A DNA stretch of 6,047 nt from Bacteroidia bacterium. GTDB taxonomy: Bacteria > Bacteroidota > Bacteroidia > Bacteroidales > VadinHA17. Position 1 is the stretch's first letter, and each line of letters opens with the position of its first letter. Positions 5,678 through 6,047 of the stretch are shown here, piece after piece. The stretch is taken from positions 1 to 6,047 of the forward strand of contig JAPLEC010000152.1 of the NCBI GenBank assembly GCA_026391515.1, written 5' to 3'. The translations under genes and the position numbers were made by a program. Under the pieces are notes generated by a model. It was not told the DNA's origin. It did no database searches and saw nothing but the letters and a program-made list of their open reading frames with translations.

Positions 5678-5872
5678 TTATTTTTTACTGCCTTTAGATT
5701 TTCCCGGGTTCGTGGTATTGGCATGATGTGGGTTATTTGAATTTTTGGACCACCCTTTATGTTTTCCGTTGTCTTTAGCAAAATGAACAGTGCAGGATGT
5801 TGAGCTTAATAAAAACCCTATGCACATCAACAGTATTGCGAATTTTCTGATTATTTTTATTTTACCAGTCAT
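5678..5872 (-). CDS. Small lipoprotein of unknown function
   Basis: A 64-residue protein. A basic start (MTGKIKIIRK) and hydrophobic core (FAILLMCIGFLL) lead to the lipobox-like SSTSC, with the lipidated Cys at residue 27. The Ser-rich lipobox is common in Bacteroidota. The mature part is only about 38 residues. It is rich in Lys, Asn, His and Gly (HKGWSKNSNNPHHANTTNPG) and ends GKSKGSKK, so it is probably unstructured and anchored to a membrane. The shorter-upstream frame at 5593-5781 overlaps it. This frame is preferred because it has a complete signal and lipobox. The stop follows a run of six A (complement of 5681-5686), where a single-base loss would extend the protein by 28 residues. 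The small membrane-protein gene ends 88 bp upstream and could be cotranscribed. Confidence 0.7.
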   Translation of the reverse strand: MTGKIKIIRKFAILLMCIGFLLSSTSCTVHFAKDNGKHKGWSKNSNNPHHANTTNPGKSKGSKK

Positions 5873-5960
5873 AATTGTATATTTATAATTCTATGTTTCA
5901 GCTTTGCTATTTAACATGCTGTTTACAATTGCAAATTTTATATTAATTGCTTCACAGCTT

Positions 5961-6047
5961 TTATAGCTTTTTAGGAGACATCAATAAAACAACCCCTCCG
6001 ATTACCATTACCCCAATGCCGAGCAGTGGAGACCATTTGAGGTGATG
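5961..6047 (-). CDS. Small membrane protein, C-terminal end (cut by right edge)
   Basis: The last 28 codons of a minus-strand gene run in from the right edge and end at TAA (5963-5961). They read HHLKWSPLLGIGVMVIGGVV followed by LLMSPKKL: a single hydrophobic, glycine-containing transmembrane helix with a short basic tail, as in the ends of many small inner-membrane proteins. The start and any other domains lie outside the window, and no family can be named. It was found by reading the frame by eye. Confidence 0.6.
   Translation of the reverse strand, partial: HHLKWSPLLGIGVMVIGGVVLLMSPKKL

Noticed and set aside
5593..5781. 62-codon minus-strand frame as an independent gene
   Set aside because: Its first half is out-of-phase with the lipoprotein and reads as a shadow. 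Only its second half looks protein-like, so it is treated as a possible frameshifted extension rather than a separate gene.

Overview
The window looks like chromosomal DNA of a Bacteroidota (Bacteroidetes) bacterium, most likely a free-living or environmental Bacteroidales/Marinilabiliales-type organism. The evidence is moderately AT-rich DNA, a LytS/LytTR-type two-component pair of the kind common in this phylum, mostly absent Shine-Dalgarno sequences, small DUF4342 and DUF5652 proteins, and a small lipoprotein with a serine-rich lipobox. The assignment rests on gene content recognised by eye, not on a search.

Left part (1-1953): the C-terminal half of a LytS-family sensor histidine kinase enters from the left edge and overlaps by 4 bp (ATGA) with a LytTR response regulator, forming a translationally coupled signalling pair. 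Converging on it from the minus strand is a small secreted protein with four cysteines. A terminator hairpin lies between the two genes.

Middle (1954-3625): a 392 bp gene-free stretch holds a large nested inverted repeat (2031-2168) and a clear minus-strand terminator (2197-2237) belonging to a DUF4342 gene. Divergent from that gene is a SagB-like nitroreductase with a twin-arginine-like leader and an unusually perfect Shine-Dalgarno sequence.

Right-middle (3626-4485): two plus-strand genes lie in a probable operon. They encode a secreted Lys/Ala-rich coiled-coil protein and a two-helix DUF5652 membrane protein.

Right part (4486-6047): everything is on the minus strand. An AT-rich, unrecognised 258-residue gene (4608-5384) reads towards a 16-nt match to the 3' end of a proline-type tRNA (4544-4559), followed by a strong terminator (4493-4538). 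This is the arrangement expected at the distal edge of an element integrated into a tRNA gene. Further right are a 64-residue lipoprotein and, at the edge, the C-terminal end of a small membrane protein.

Most of the window is ordinary chromosomal content. I see no demonstrable novel multi-gene system. The items most worth following up are the tRNA-fragment junction with its AT-rich orphan gene, and the long inverted repeat at 2031-2168.
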